Origin: JBJXGV01 sp046160485
GTDB taxonomy: Bacteria; Orphanbacterota; Orphanbacteria; JBJXGV01
Assembly: GCA_046160485.1 (NCBI GenBank)
Contig: JBJXGV010000013.1
Span: 11,689 to 75,688 of the forward strand
Direction of reading: 5' to 3'
Length of the DNA stretch: 64,000 bases
Shown here: positions 17,651 to 25,846 of the stretch, piece by piece
How positions within the stretch are numbered: position 1 is the first letter of the stretch
Layout of the letters: every line of letters starts with the position of its first letter
Position numbers and translations under genes: made by a program
The notes under the pieces: model-generated
Told to the model about the DNA's origin: nothing
Seen by the model: the letters and a program-made list of their open reading frames with translations, nothing else
The model's database searches: none

Positions 17651-18388
17651 ATGAACGCGCGACTCATCCCATTCACGGCGGCGCTCGCGGTTGCGGCAAT
17701 CGCCGTGACGGCATGCGGCAAGAACTCGACCGGCCCGAACAACGACGGCAACGGCGGCGACTACGACCCGGTGATCCCGACGAGCTGGGCGAGCGCGGTG
17801 ACGAACGCGTACTTCCCGCTCGTCCCCGGCACAACGTTCGAGTATGAGGCCGAGACGGACGAAGGGACGGAGACGATTGCGGTCGAGGTGTTGTCGGCGA
17901 CGCGCGTCGTCAGCGGCGTCACCGCGACGATCGTCCGCGACCGCGTCTACCTCGACGGCGAGCTGATCGAAGACACGTTCGATTGGTTCGCGCAGGACGC
18001 GGCCGGAAACGTCTGGTACCTCGGCGAGGATTCGAAGGAGATCGAGAACGACGAAGTCGTGAGCACCGAGGGTTCGTGGGAGTGGGGCGTCGACGACGCG
18101 CTTCCCGGAATCATCATGTGGGCCGATCCCGCGGCGCACATCGGCGAGACGTACCGGCAGGAGTTCTACGAGGGCGAGGCCGAAGATTTCGGGAAGGTCG
18201 TGGCTGTGAATGAGGCCGTGACGGTGCCGCAGGGGAGCTTCGCGGGCTGCGTCAAGATCGAGGAGTGGAGCGGTCTCGAGCCGGGAGTGTTCGAGCACAA
18301 GTACTACTCGCCGCTGGTTGGCAAGGTGCTCGGGACGCACGTGGGCGTCGACGAGCGGGTCGAGCTTGTCGAACTGATCGCGCCGTAA
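17651..18388 (+). CDS. lipoprotein of unknown function
   Basis: ATG with AAGGAGGATTTT upstream. The 245-residue protein has a clear lipobox (AVAAIAVTAC, Cys near residue 22), a short Asn/Gly linker, then a beta-rich domain: NAYFPLVPGTTFEYEAETDE, DTFDWFAQDAAGNVWYLGED, and the C-terminal VPQGSFAGCVKIEEWSGLE with KYYSPLVGKVLG. This layout recurs in uncharacterised secreted or lipoprotein families in soil bacteria. A 76-base stretch of a paralogue survives at 19335-19410, so the gene was once duplicated. Localisation is likely outer membrane or periplasm; function unknown. Confidence 0.82.
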   Translation: MNARLIPFTAALAVAAIAVTACGKNSTGPNNDGNGGDYDPVIPTSWASAVTNAYFPLVPGTTFEYEAETDEGTETIAVEVLSATRVVSGVTATIVRDRVYLDGELIEDTFDWFAQDAAGNVWYLGEDSKEIENDEVVSTEGSWEWGVDDALPGIIMWADPAAHIGETYRQEFYEGEAEDFGKVVAVNEAVTVPQGSFAGCVKIEEWSGLEPGVFEHKYYSPLVGKVLGTHVGVDERVELVELIAP

Positions 18389-18402
18389 CCCGGCGCGGGC
18401 CG

Positions 18403-18436
18403 ACTCGCGCGGCGGCAGACCCGCCGCCGCGCGCCA
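18403..18436. repeat. GC palindrome, copy A
   Basis: A 34-base element starting ACTCGCGCGGCGGCAG and ending GCGCGCCA, self-complementary around the loop. It equals 19421-19454 except for one base. It lies 15 bases after the lipoprotein stop codon and may terminate transcription. Confidence 0.5.
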
Positions 18437-18551
18437 CGGAGTCCGCAGGCGGCGGGCGGCGGGTCGGTCGTTGTGGTCGCGCACAACCGGCACGCCGCGC
18501 GCGACACAAGCGGCGTTTCGCCGCATTCGAATGCGAGAGGTCCGGCGCCCG

Positions 18552-19262
18552 CTACGCGCGGGCGGCGACGATCCGCGGGCCGAAGCGCGCGGCCAATCCG
18601 GTGATGATCATCCGCTGCACCGCGTCGCTCGACATCGCCTCCGTGTTGATCACCACGTCGTAGTGAAGCGGGTCGTACGGGTCGCGCCCGAAGTGACGCC
18701 TCACGAACTCGGCGCGCCGAGTGTCTTCCTGCTCGATGGCGTGGGTCGCCTCCCGTGCGCCCGCCCCGACGAGGCGCCGGTAGTTCTCGACGCGCCAGGC
18801 GCGCGGCGCGGTGAGCCGGACGGCGAGCCGCTTCGATTCCGGCACGAGAAAGTTCGCGCCGCGCCCCATCACGACCGCGTTCCCGTCTCGCACGATGCTC
18901 ATGACCACGTGGACGAGTCCGCGCATGAACGCGGCCTGTCCCGTGTAGCCGGGAAGGAAAACCTCGTTGCACCACTCCTGGAGGAAGTTGTACGCCCGCT
19001 CGTCGAGGCACTTGATGTTCTCCGTCTCGACGCTGCGATCCGCGGCGATCTTCTCCACGATCTCCTTGTCATAGACGCGCCACCCGAGACGGAGCGCGAG
19101 ATCCTTCGCGAGCGATTCGCCACCGCAGTAGTAGTCGCGCGAAATCGTGAGGATCGCGCCGCCATCGGGACCGTGCGCCGCAGCGTCGAGCGCGCGTTGC
19201 TCCAGGTCGCGCCGGCCCATTTGCTTCGCGGCGAGCCAATCGAGTCCATCGAGTCGCTTCAT
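18552..19262 (-). CDS. cytidylate kinase-like family protein
   Basis: 236 residues with the cytidylate-kinase-like (AAA-type P-loop) layout: phosphate-binding stretch ISRDYYCGGESLAKDLALRL near 45-65, then GWRVYDKEIVEKIA, VVMGRGANFLVPESKRLAVR near 135-150, and C-terminal YDVVINTEAMSS. These proteins are relatives of CMP kinase whose substrate is often uncertain. ATG 19262 has AGGGGG eight bases upstream; the GTG nine bases earlier sits too close to that site. The gene is inserted between two copies of lipoprotein-related and palindromic sequence. Confidence 0.88.
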   Translation of the reverse strand: MKRLDGLDWLAAKQMGRRDLEQRALDAAAHGPDGGAILTISRDYYCGGESLAKDLALRLGWRVYDKEIVEKIAADRSVETENIKCLDERAYNFLQEWCNEVFLPGYTGQAAFMRGLVHVVMSIVRDGNAVVMGRGANFLVPESKRLAVRLTAPRAWRVENYRRLVGAGAREATHAIEQEDTRRAEFVRRHFGRDPYDPLHYDVVINTEAMSSDAVQRMIITGLAARFGPRIVAARA

Positions 19263-19334
19263 TGAAATCACCCCCTCGGCTCAAATGTGGTGCGAGGGCG
19301 TGGCGGCGGCAAGCGGGCCTCTGGGGACGAAGAC

Positions 19335-19410
19335 GAATCGGTGACGGTGCCCGGCGGGAAATACGCGCGCTGCGTGAAAATCGAAGAGTGGAATGGCCTC
19401 GAAGCGGGAG
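19335..19410 (+). pseudogene. fragment of a second copy of the 17651 lipoprotein gene
   Basis: This 76-base stretch aligns without gaps to 18212-18287 in the lipoprotein gene. In the matching frame 18 of 25 residues agree (VTVP, CVKIEEW, GLE), and several differences are silent third positions, as expected for a once-coding copy. No start, signal peptide or remaining body is present, and the frame then runs into the end of the convergent gene. It is the remnant of a truncated paralogue. Confidence 0.7.
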
Positions 19411-19418
19411 AGGCGCGT

Positions 19419-20063
19419 TTACTCGCGCGGCGGCAGCCCCGCCGCCGCGCGCCAGGCGATCAGCGCCGTCTTCCAGCGGCCGGGCCGGTCGCCGTCCGGC
19501 GCGATCTCGCCGTCGGGCATCAGATAGGCGAGTTCGTCGGGGATGTTCGAGCGCGCCCACGCCGCGAACTCGTCGAGGCGGTCGGGCGCGCTCTGCTTGC
19601 GCATCGACTTCACGAGAAACCCCGTGAGTTTCGCGTCCTCATCGAATGACCATGTCAGGCTCACGGGCGATGGCGGCCTGTCGATGAGGCGATAGAAGTC
19701 GTTCTGCTCGACGGCGACGACGGACACCTCGCGTCCGGTCTGGCGCCAGCCGCGATAGTCGCGCGTTCCGCGGAAGAACGTGTCCCACGTGTGCCACGCG
19801 CCCCCGGAGAGTGTCCACGGCGAGCCGGCGCCGGCGCGCGACTCGTACCAGATGCGCGCGTCGCTCGCGAGAAACGTGCGCGCGCTGTCGACGCGGCCCT
19901 CGGCGCGCAGGGCGAGGAATTCGCGCACGCGCTCGACGAGCCGCGGGGCGCGCGTGACGGAGGATGCCGGCGCGCGTGAGAGCTCGGGCGCGGCGCTCGC
20001 GCAACCGATCGTGGTCGCGCCGCAAAGTGCGCCGGCGAGAACCGCGGCTCGACTGAGTCGCAT
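19419..20063 (-). CDS. putative lipoprotein with SnoaL/NTF2-like domain
   Basis: ATG 20063 with AAGGAG upstream; 214 residues. A lipoprotein signal ends at TTIGCAS (Cys near 21). The body (LVERVREFLALRAEGRVDSA, ASDARIWYESRAG, WDTFFRGTRDYRGWRQ) has the helix-then-sheet pattern of NTF2-like proteins that bind small ligands. No catalytic residues can be named. The last residues (WRAAAGLPPRE) are encoded by the GC palindrome at 19421-19454. It reads toward the lipoprotein remnant at 19335-19410. Confidence 0.72.
   Translation of the reverse strand: MRLSRAAVLAGALCGATTIGCASAAPELSRAPASSVTRAPRLVERVREFLALRAEGRVDSARTFLASDARIWYESRAGAGSPWTLSGGAWHTWDTFFRGTRDYRGWRQTGREVSVVAVEQNDFYRLIDRPPSPVSLTWSFDEDAKLTGFLVKSMRKQSAPDRLDEFAAWARSNIPDELAYLMPDGEIAPDGDRPGRWKTALIAWRAAAGLPPRE
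19421..19454. repeat. GC palindrome, copy B, inside the 3' end of the preceding gene
   Basis: 34 bases matching 18403-18436 with a single difference, which is silent in the minus-strand frame (Gly codon). In this copy the element encodes the final residues of the 19419-20063 gene. Confidence 0.5.
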
Positions 20064-20186
20064 CTGGTATCTCCTTCAGTGGGAGCACGCCGCTCGGGGG
20101 AAGACGACGCGCGTGCGTTGTGCAGCTTATCGCAGGGACGCGGCTCGCGCACGCGCACGCGCACGCGTCGTTCCCGCGCCGGGCGG

Positions 20187-21779
20187 CTAGCGGTGACTCG
20201 GCGGCGCGCGGCGCACGGCGTCGGGGCGCGTGAGGCGGTATGTGAGCGCGAAACCGCCGACGCCGCCGAGAGCCGCGCCGAGCGTGAAAGGCGCGCTGTC
20301 GTCGGTGTCGCGCGTGACGAGGTAGGCGGCGGCGAGTCCGAGCGCGCCGCCCGCGAGCGTGCCGAGATCCGCCAGAAGCGCCTGGCCCGCCGAGAACTCG
20401 GCGTCCGCGACGAGGCGGTCGCCGACCACGATACCGGCGAGGCTCGCGGCCATCGCGGCGGTCACAAACGGGTCGGCTGCGTCGCGGCCGCCGTCATCGT
20501 CGTCGCCGTCCGCGAGGTCGTAGGTCGCGGCGGCGAGCCCCGCGGCGACAAGACCCGTGGTGCGGACAACCTCGGCATCGCCCCAGCTGTAGTCGCGGCG
20601 CTCAGCGACGAGCGCGCCGCCCGCGAGCGTCGCCGCGGACGCGAGTGTGATCGCTGCGCCACGCAGACGCCGCTCATCGTCGACATCGTCGTCGAGCAGT
20701 TCCGCGGCGCCGAGGCCCCAGAGGATGCCGAAGTCGCCCGCCACCGCGATCGTTTGCGTGCGTCCGGCGTCGAGCCCGGCCTGCCGCGCCCAGAAATATC
20801 CGGCGACGCCTTCGCACACGCTGCCGATGGCCGTCGCGCCGAAGCGCGAGTCGTCGCCGTTGTCGTCGTAGTCGAGCGCTGGAAGGCCGAGGTCGTCGTA
20901 GAAATAGTCGGCGTCCTCGCCGGCGATCCAGTCGTGAATCGCGAGGCCGTGTACGATGCCGCGCGTGCCGCCGTAGAACGCGAGGTTCGACATGCCCGTC
21001 GTGACGTTCTCGCGCCCGGTGAGGAGGAGCGGCACGAAATACCCGGACGCGGCGCTGAGCATGCCGGTGCCGACGGCAGCGCGCGCGTCGAGGTTGAGCG
21101 CGACGGGGACGACCCAGCTATAGAAGCCGAGCGAGAGGATCGCGGAGCCGGTGAGGAGCGATGCGCGGCCGGCGCTGAGGCGGGCGGGCGCATCGCGAGT
21201 GTCCGCGGCGACGCTCGGATCGAGGCCGCCCGGCGGAGGTGGCGGCGGCGTTGGAGGATGCGCTCCGGCTGCGAGTCGCGGCGGGACAGCGGGCCGCGCG
21301 GAGGGAATTGGTGGCGTCGCGGGCGCGTCCGGCGCGCCGAGCGCGGCGCTGGCGGCGGCCGCGGCGGCGACGCGCGCGCGCATCGACGCGAGATCCCCGC
21401 GCGTGATCGCGCGCCGCTCGCGCACGAACTCCGCGCCCTCGAGCCACACGATCTCCATCACGAGCGCTGAGTCCGCGGGCGCCGAACTCGCGGGCCGCGC
21501 CGCGAAGATGCGCACGTCGACGATGTTTCCGCGCGGCGACGCGAGTTCCAGCGCGCGCGCCTCCTCCGGGCCCAGCCAGATGAGGCCGCGGTCGGCATCG
21601 AACGGGACGAGGATGTCGGCGGTGCGCGGCGTGGCCTGCGCGAAGGCGAGGTCCGTCGCGGTGCTTGCGCTGCACACGAGCATCGCCGCAAGCGCCGTCG
21701 CGATGAAGACGATTCGCAGGACGCGCGATCGCCGTTGTGCGGCCGCACAATTCTGGAGAATGCCGTGCGCGTCTTTCAT
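20187..21779 (-). CDS. multi-pass membrane protein of unknown function
   Basis: The 530-residue protein starts with a signal-like segment (VLRIVFIATALAAMLVCSA), followed by a roughly 100-residue extracytoplasmic region (IWLGPEEARALELASPRGN), a proline-rich linker (PPTPPPPPPGG, near 185), and then about ten Ala/Gly-rich hydrophobic segments (TGSAILSLGFYSWVVPVAL, LTGRENVTTGMSNLAFYGGT). Acidic loops such as DDDVDDERR separate the helices. No family was recognised. ATG 21779 lacks a good ribosome site, but upstream in-frame sequence overlaps the divergent gene. It is divergent from the small membrane protein at 21892, possibly its partner. Confidence 0.65.
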   Translation of the reverse strand: MKDAHGILQNCAAAQRRSRVLRIVFIATALAAMLVCSASTATDLAFAQATPRTADILVPFDADRGLIWLGPEEARALELASPRGNIVDVRIFAARPASSAPADSALVMEIVWLEGAEFVRERRAITRGDLASMRARVAAAAAASAALGAPDAPATPPIPSARPAVPPRLAAGAHPPTPPPPPPGGLDPSVAADTRDAPARLSAGRASLLTGSAILSLGFYSWVVPVALNLDARAAVGTGMLSAASGYFVPLLLTGRENVTTGMSNLAFYGGTRGIVHGLAIHDWIAGEDADYFYDDLGLPALDYDDNGDDSRFGATAIGSVCEGVAGYFWARQAGLDAGRTQTIAVAGDFGILWGLGAAELLDDDVDDERRLRGAAITLASAATLAGGALVAERRDYSWGDAEVVRTTGLVAAGLAAATYDLADGDDDDGGRDAADPFVTAAMAASLAGIVVGDRLVADAEFSAGQALLADLGTLAGGALGLAAAYLVTRDTDDSAPFTLGAALGGVGGFALTYRLTRPDAVRRAPPSHR

Positions 21780-21891
21780 CGCGCCGATCTTACTCGCCCG
21801 CGCGGGCCCGTGTTCTCGAATTTCCGCGCGTGGGGTATCCTCGCGATGGGTTTGCGCGGGAACCACCACTCGCGGGAGAGAAAGCGCCGCC

Positions 21892-22401
21892 GTGATTCGA
21901 AGAACTCGCCGAATGGTCCTGTCTGTTGTCGTGCCGAGCCTCGTCGCGGCTCTCGCGTTGAGCGGCTTCGCGTCGGAGATGGACGTTCGCTTCCGCGCGA
22001 GCGTACCCGGCATCGCGCCGCGCTTCGCTCCCCCGACGAACACCGCGCATGGCGACGGCGCACGCCTCTCGCTGCGCTCTCTGCCGAGCCTCGCGGAGCG
22101 CCAACACCCGCCAGACGTTCTCACCGCCACGCCGTCTTTGAACCTTTATCGCACGAACTGGATCGTTGGCTCCCGCGGGGTTCCGCGCGTCGAGCTGTCG
22201 CGCGCCGACTGCGCGCTGAAGGGATTCGGCGGCGGCGCGTCGCTCGGCCTCTGGCTCGGCGCGCTCGCGATGACTACGAACATGTGGGACGAGCGCACAT
22301 CGTGGTACGTCGGCGGCGCGGCGGCGGCGGCCGGCGCGCTCCTCGGCGGAACGATCGGCGTCGAGAGCGACGCCTGGCGCACGAACTACGACTGGGAGTA
22401 G
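21892..22401 (+). CDS. small membrane protein of unknown function
   Basis: GTG 21892 follows GGGAGAG; the ATG at 21913 is an alternative. 169 residues: an N-terminal signal or membrane helix (VLSVVVPSLVAALALSGFA), a polar middle, and a C-terminal pair of glycine-zipper helices (FGGGASLGLWLGALAMTT and GGAAAAAGALLGGTIGV). Such glycine-zipper pairs occur in small outer-membrane or periplasmic proteins. No family was recognised. It is divergent from the larger membrane protein at 20187. Confidence 0.6.
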   Translation: MIRRTRRMVLSVVVPSLVAALALSGFASEMDVRFRASVPGIAPRFAPPTNTAHGDGARLSLRSLPSLAERQHPPDVLTATPSLNLYRTNWIVGSRGVPRVELSRADCALKGFGGGASLGLWLGALAMTTNMWDERTSWYVGGAAAAAGALLGGTIGVESDAWRTNYDWE

Positions 22402-22486
22402 CGCCGCGCGGCGCCGCGCGCTCGCGAGCGTCTCCGACCTCGGCCTTCGCGCGCGTTCCTCGACGGCGTCGCCGGCTCCTAGAAAA

Positions 22487-22505
22487 CTGAGCGGTAGCCG
22501 CTCAG
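22487..22505 (-). terminator. intrinsic terminator for the nucleotidyltransferase operon
   Basis: A perfect 8-bp stem CTGAGCGG/CCGCTCAG with loop TAG. On the minus strand it is followed directly by TTTTCT, a classic Rho-independent terminator. It lies about 60 bases beyond the stop of the gene at 22564. Confidence 0.7.
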
Positions 22506-22563
22506 ATTTCCAGGAACCAAATTCGGCTGCAGAGAGAGCTGTGCCGCGCGATGCGCTCGCATT

Positions 22564-22812
22564 TCATTCGCTCGCGCGGCCGTCTGGGGCATCGGCGGCG
22601 GGCGCGTGGCGCGCACCGAGCGCGCGCGCCACGCGCTGCGCCTCTTCGAGCCACGCGATCTTCTCCCAGAGCGGGAGCCGCGCCATCCGCTCGCGCTGCG
22701 CGCGCTCGTGGCCATCCCAGCCGCGCTCCCAGATGCGCTCGTCGCTCGGCGTCACGCCGTGCGCGCCAATCGCGTCCTCAGCCACTGCGCTACGCTCCGG
22801 CGCCGCGCTCAC
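22564..22812 (-). CDS. small protein paired with a nucleotidyltransferase, putative toxin-antitoxin partner
   Basis: 82 residues, charged and helical (ERIWERGWDGHERAQRERMA, LPLWEKIAWLEEAQRVARAL). Its start lies 23 bases inside the end of the nucleotidyltransferase gene, a tight translational overlap typical of two-gene modules, and a terminator follows. Similar short proteins with a 'P-x-EKI-x-WLEEA' helix accompany nucleotidyltransferase genes in many genomes. No enzymatic motif is seen, so it could be the antitoxin or an adaptor. The family name was not recognised. Confidence 0.7.
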   Translation of the reverse strand: MSAAPERSAVAEDAIGAHGVTPSDERIWERGWDGHERAQRERMARLPLWEKIAWLEEAQRVARALGARHAPAADAPDGRASE

Positions 22813-23290
22813 GAAGCCGCGCGACGTCCTCTAGGTCCTGCGGCCGGGCAGCGCGTTCCTTAAGACCAATCAAATCGTCGAGCCCAACGAACGTTGCCAT
22901 GAGCCCCGGCGCGATTTCCTTCCGAGCCGCCACGCGGTACGCCGCAGCGAAATCGAATGGCGCTTCGACGAAGACGTCGATTTCTGTCGCGGGGTGTTGA
23001 TCGCTATTGAGCGAGAAGACCGTCATGCCTTTGTCGCGCGCCCATTCGGTGCGGCGTTCCGCCGAACAGAATTCGCGCAGGTCGACGGGCGCGCGCGGCC
23101 GATAGCCCAGCGTCGCGAACGCGCCCGTCGCGCGCAACAAGTTCGCCTCATCGAGATCGAGGACGAGATCGACGTCAGCGGTGAATCGCAGATGCCCGTG
23201 CGCCACAACCGCGAGCCCGCCGACGATCAGGTAGCGCGCGTTCGCAGCGGTAAGCGCGCGAACAATTGCCTCGATGCTGCGCCGCTCCAT
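22790..23290 (-). CDS. nucleotidyltransferase (MNT/AbiEii-like), putative toxin-antitoxin component
   Basis: ATG 23290 follows GAGGGG. 166 residues with a minimal nucleotidyltransferase fold: YLIVGGLAVVAHGHLR, then the metal-binding DVDLVLD, and a third Asp in ATEIDVFVEAPFD. These enzymes transfer nucleotides or adenylate partners; stand-alone ones are often part of toxin-antitoxin or abortive-infection pairs. The C-terminal GLDDLIGLKERAARPQDLED is typical of the family. It overlaps the small downstream gene and lies 32 bases from the end of gyrB. Confidence 0.85.
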   Translation of the reverse strand: MERRSIEAIVRALTAANARYLIVGGLAVVAHGHLRFTADVDLVLDLDEANLLRATGAFATLGYRPRAPVDLREFCSAERRTEWARDKGMTVFSLNSDQHPATEIDVFVEAPFDFAAAYRVAARKEIAPGLMATFVGLDDLIGLKERAARPQDLEDVARLRERGAGA

Positions 23291-23322
23291 CACACCCCTC
23301 GCTCGCGCCGCAGCGTCGTCAC

Positions 23323-25395
23323 CTACACGTCGAGGTTTCGCACGCTCGCCGCGTTGTCCTCGATGAACTTTCGGCGCGGCTCGACCTTCTCGCCCATGAG
23401 GACCGAGAAAATGCGGTCGGCCTCGGCTGCGTCGTCGATGTCGACCTGGAGGATCGTGCGCGTCTCGGGATCCATCGTGGTTTTCCAGAGCTGGTCGGGG
23501 TTCATTTCGCCGAGACCTTTGTAGCGCTGGAGCATCACGCCGCCGGAGCGGCCGCTCGTCGTCGTGCTCGCCGCAGCGCCTTCGCCCTTCTCGCTGGCGC
23601 CACCGTTGCCGCCCCCCATCTCTTTCAAGATGCGGTCCTTCTCTTTGTCGTTGAAGGCGTAGCGCTCGACTTTGCCTTTCTTGAGGCGGTAGAGCGGCGG
23701 CTGCGCGATGTACATCTTGCCGGCCTCGATGAGCGGCTTCATGTGCCGGTAGAAAAACGTGAGGAGCAGCGTGCGGATGTGCGCGCCGTCGATGTCGGCA
23801 TCGGTCATGATGATGATCTTGCCGTAGCGCGCCTTCTTGATGTCGAACTCGACCTCTTCGCCCTCGGCCGCGACGTCCGAGCCGATCCCGGTGCCGATCG
23901 CGGTGATGAGCGTGCGAATCTCTTCGTTGCCGAGCATCTTGTCGAGCCGCGCCTTCTCGACGTTGAGAATCTTTCCCTTGATCGGCAGGATCGCCTGGAA
24001 GCGCCGGTCGCGGCCCTGTTTTGCGCTCCCGCCGGCCGACTCGCCCTCGACGATGTAGATCTCGCACAGATCCGGCTCGGTGAGCGAACAGTCGGCGAGC
24101 TTGCCCGGCAGGTTTCCGCTGTCGAGCGCGCTCTTGCGCCGCGTCAGTTCCTTCGCTTTGCGCGCGGCGTCGCGCGCCCGCGCCGCCGTCACGCACTTCT
24201 CGAGAATCTTCTTCGCGACGCTCGGGTGCTCTTCGACGTACTCGGCGAGCGCCTCGCCCACGAGGCTCTCGACGATGCCGCGCACCTCGCTGTTGCCGAG
24301 CTTCGTCTTCGTCTGCCCTTCGAACTGCGGCTGCATGAGCTTCACCGAAATCACCGCGGTGAGCCCTTCGCGCGTGTCCTCGCCCTGCAGCGTGTACTTG
24401 TCGTTCTTGAAGAGATTGTTTTTCGCCGCGTAGTTGTTGAGCGTGCGCGTCAGCGCTGTCTTGAATCCCGAGAGGTGTGTGCCGCCCTCGATCGTGTTGA
24501 TGTTGTTCGCGTACGAGAAAATGTTCTCGACGTACGTGTCGTTCCACTGCATCGCGATCTCGACCGCGATGCCGTCGCGCTCTTTTCCGAAGTAAACCGG
24601 CGGCTTGAAGATCGCCTCTTTCGCCTCGTTGAGGTATTCGACGAACTGCGAGATGCCGCCCTTGAAGTGATACGTCTCGGTGCGGCCCGAGTTGTCGTCC
24701 CTGAAGACGATCGTGATGCCCTTGTTGAGGTACGCCAACTCGCGGATGCGCGCGGCGAGCGTGTCGAAGTGGTACTCGATCTCTTCGAAGATTTGGTCGT
24801 CCGCGAGGAACGTCACCTTTGTGCCGGTGCCCTTCGCAGGCCCGAGTTTCTTAAGCGCCGTCGCGGTCTCGCCGCGCTCGTAGCGCTGGTGCCACACGAA
24901 GCCTTCGCGCGACACCTCGACCTCGAGCCACTCAGAGAGCGCGTTCACCACCGACACGCCGACGCCGTGCAGCCCGCCCGAGACCTTGTACGACTTGCCG
25001 TCGAACTTGCCGCCCGCGTGAAGCATCGTCATGACGACTTCGAGCGCCGGCTTGTTCTGCTCTTTGTGCATGCCGACCGGGATGCCGCGCCCGTTGTCGA
25101 CGACGGTGATCGATTGATCCTTGCCGAGTGTGATTTCGATTCTGTCGCAGAAGCCGGCGAGCGCTTCGTCGATAGCGTTGTCGACGACTTCGTAGACGAG
25201 GTGGTGTAGCCCGCGCGAGCCCGTGGAGCCGATGTACATCGCGGGCCGCTTGCGAACCGCTTCGAGCCCTTTGAGAACCGTGATGCTTTCCGCCTGATAG
25301 TCCGAAGGCGCCCCTGCCCCTTCGTCGGTCCCGCCGTTGATGAGCGCGATCGGCGTTGTGTCCGACGAATCCCCGTTACCCTTTTTCTTCGCCAT
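23323..25395 (-). CDS. gyrB: DNA gyrase subunit B
   Basis: 690 residues. GHKL ATPase motifs: EVVDNAIDEALAG, VVDNGRGIPVGMH and VSGGLHGVGVSVVNAL near 75-160. The TOPRIM domain has EIYIVEGESAGGSAKQGRD and DADIDGAHIRTLLLTFFYRH, and the protein ends in the conserved QRYKGLGEMNPDQLW region. With GyrA it introduces negative supercoils using ATP. A Gly/Ser/Thr-rich insert (about 20 residues, near 600) interrupts the TOPRIM-tail region. GAGGGAGA precedes ATG 25395. It overlaps the DUF721 gene by 20 bases, so it is co-transcribed with recF. gyrA is not in the window. Confidence 0.98.
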   Translation of the reverse strand: MAKKKGNGDSSDTTPIALINGGTDEGAGAPSDYQAESITVLKGLEAVRKRPAMYIGSTGSRGLHHLVYEVVDNAIDEALAGFCDRIEITLGKDQSITVVDNGRGIPVGMHKEQNKPALEVVMTMLHAGGKFDGKSYKVSGGLHGVGVSVVNALSEWLEVEVSREGFVWHQRYERGETATALKKLGPAKGTGTKVTFLADDQIFEEIEYHFDTLAARIRELAYLNKGITIVFRDDNSGRTETYHFKGGISQFVEYLNEAKEAIFKPPVYFGKERDGIAVEIAMQWNDTYVENIFSYANNINTIEGGTHLSGFKTALTRTLNNYAAKNNLFKNDKYTLQGEDTREGLTAVISVKLMQPQFEGQTKTKLGNSEVRGIVESLVGEALAEYVEEHPSVAKKILEKCVTAARARDAARKAKELTRRKSALDSGNLPGKLADCSLTEPDLCEIYIVEGESAGGSAKQGRDRRFQAILPIKGKILNVEKARLDKMLGNEEIRTLITAIGTGIGSDVAAEGEEVEFDIKKARYGKIIIMTDADIDGAHIRTLLLTFFYRHMKPLIEAGKMYIAQPPLYRLKKGKVERYAFNDKEKDRILKEMGGGNGGASEKGEGAAASTTTSGRSGGVMLQRYKGLGEMNPDQLWKTTMDPETRTILQVDIDDAAEADRIFSVLMGEKVEPRRKFIEDNAASVRNLDV

Positions 25396-25846
25396 AGTCT
25401 CCCTCTGAGTCGCTCCGCAATGAGTCGTTGGTCGAGCCGTTCTTCGCGTCTTCGGCGGCCGCCGAACCCTTCATGACGAAGCGCACGTCGCGAATCGTTC
25501 CGTGCCCAGCGTGAGCGGCCAACTTGTCGAGGATTTCCTTGCGCCGAGCGGAAAGCTCGTTGAGCCAGACGGAGCTTTCCACGGCGACCCACAGTGTACC
25601 GCGCCGAATCGCGAGTGTCTCTGTTCGTCGTGCGACCGTTTCGCCGACCGCCTCGCGCCAACCGAGGACACCCATGTTCTCGCGGATGCGCCCGTCGAGT
25701 TTAAGCCGCCGCAGGAGGCGCGGCATCACTTGGCCGACGCTCTCCGCGGGGCCGGCGCGATGCCTCGGAGTCGCGCGCACGATCCCTGAGCCGCGCGGGC
25801 GCGACGCGCGCTCCCCCGCCCCTTCGCCGCTGATCTCCCCGCTCAC
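25376..25846 (-). CDS. DUF721 (DciA-like) protein
   Basis: 156 residues with the DUF721 core at about 35-130: VGQVMPRLLRRLKLDGRIRE, LGWREAVGETVARRTETLAI and the conserved GTLWVAVESSVWLNELSARR. DUF721 proteins include DciA, the ancestral loader of the DnaB helicase at origins; the context between recF and gyrB agrees with that role. It overlaps recF by 4 bases (ATGA) and gyrB by 20 bases, indicating translational coupling. The N-terminal 35 residues are Arg/Gly-rich and probably disordered. Direct helicase loading is inferred from the family. Confidence 0.88.
   Translation of the reverse strand: MSGEISGEGAGERASRPRGSGIVRATPRHRAGPAESVGQVMPRLLRRLKLDGRIRENMGVLGWREAVGETVARRTETLAIRRGTLWVAVESSVWLNELSARRKEILDKLAAHAGHGTIRDVRFVMKGSAAAEDAKNGSTNDSLRSDSEGDYGEEKG

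Noticed and set aside
20150..20178. Short CGCACG tandem run upstream of the membrane protein gene end
   Set aside because: A few units of simple GC repeat; no support for a functional element.
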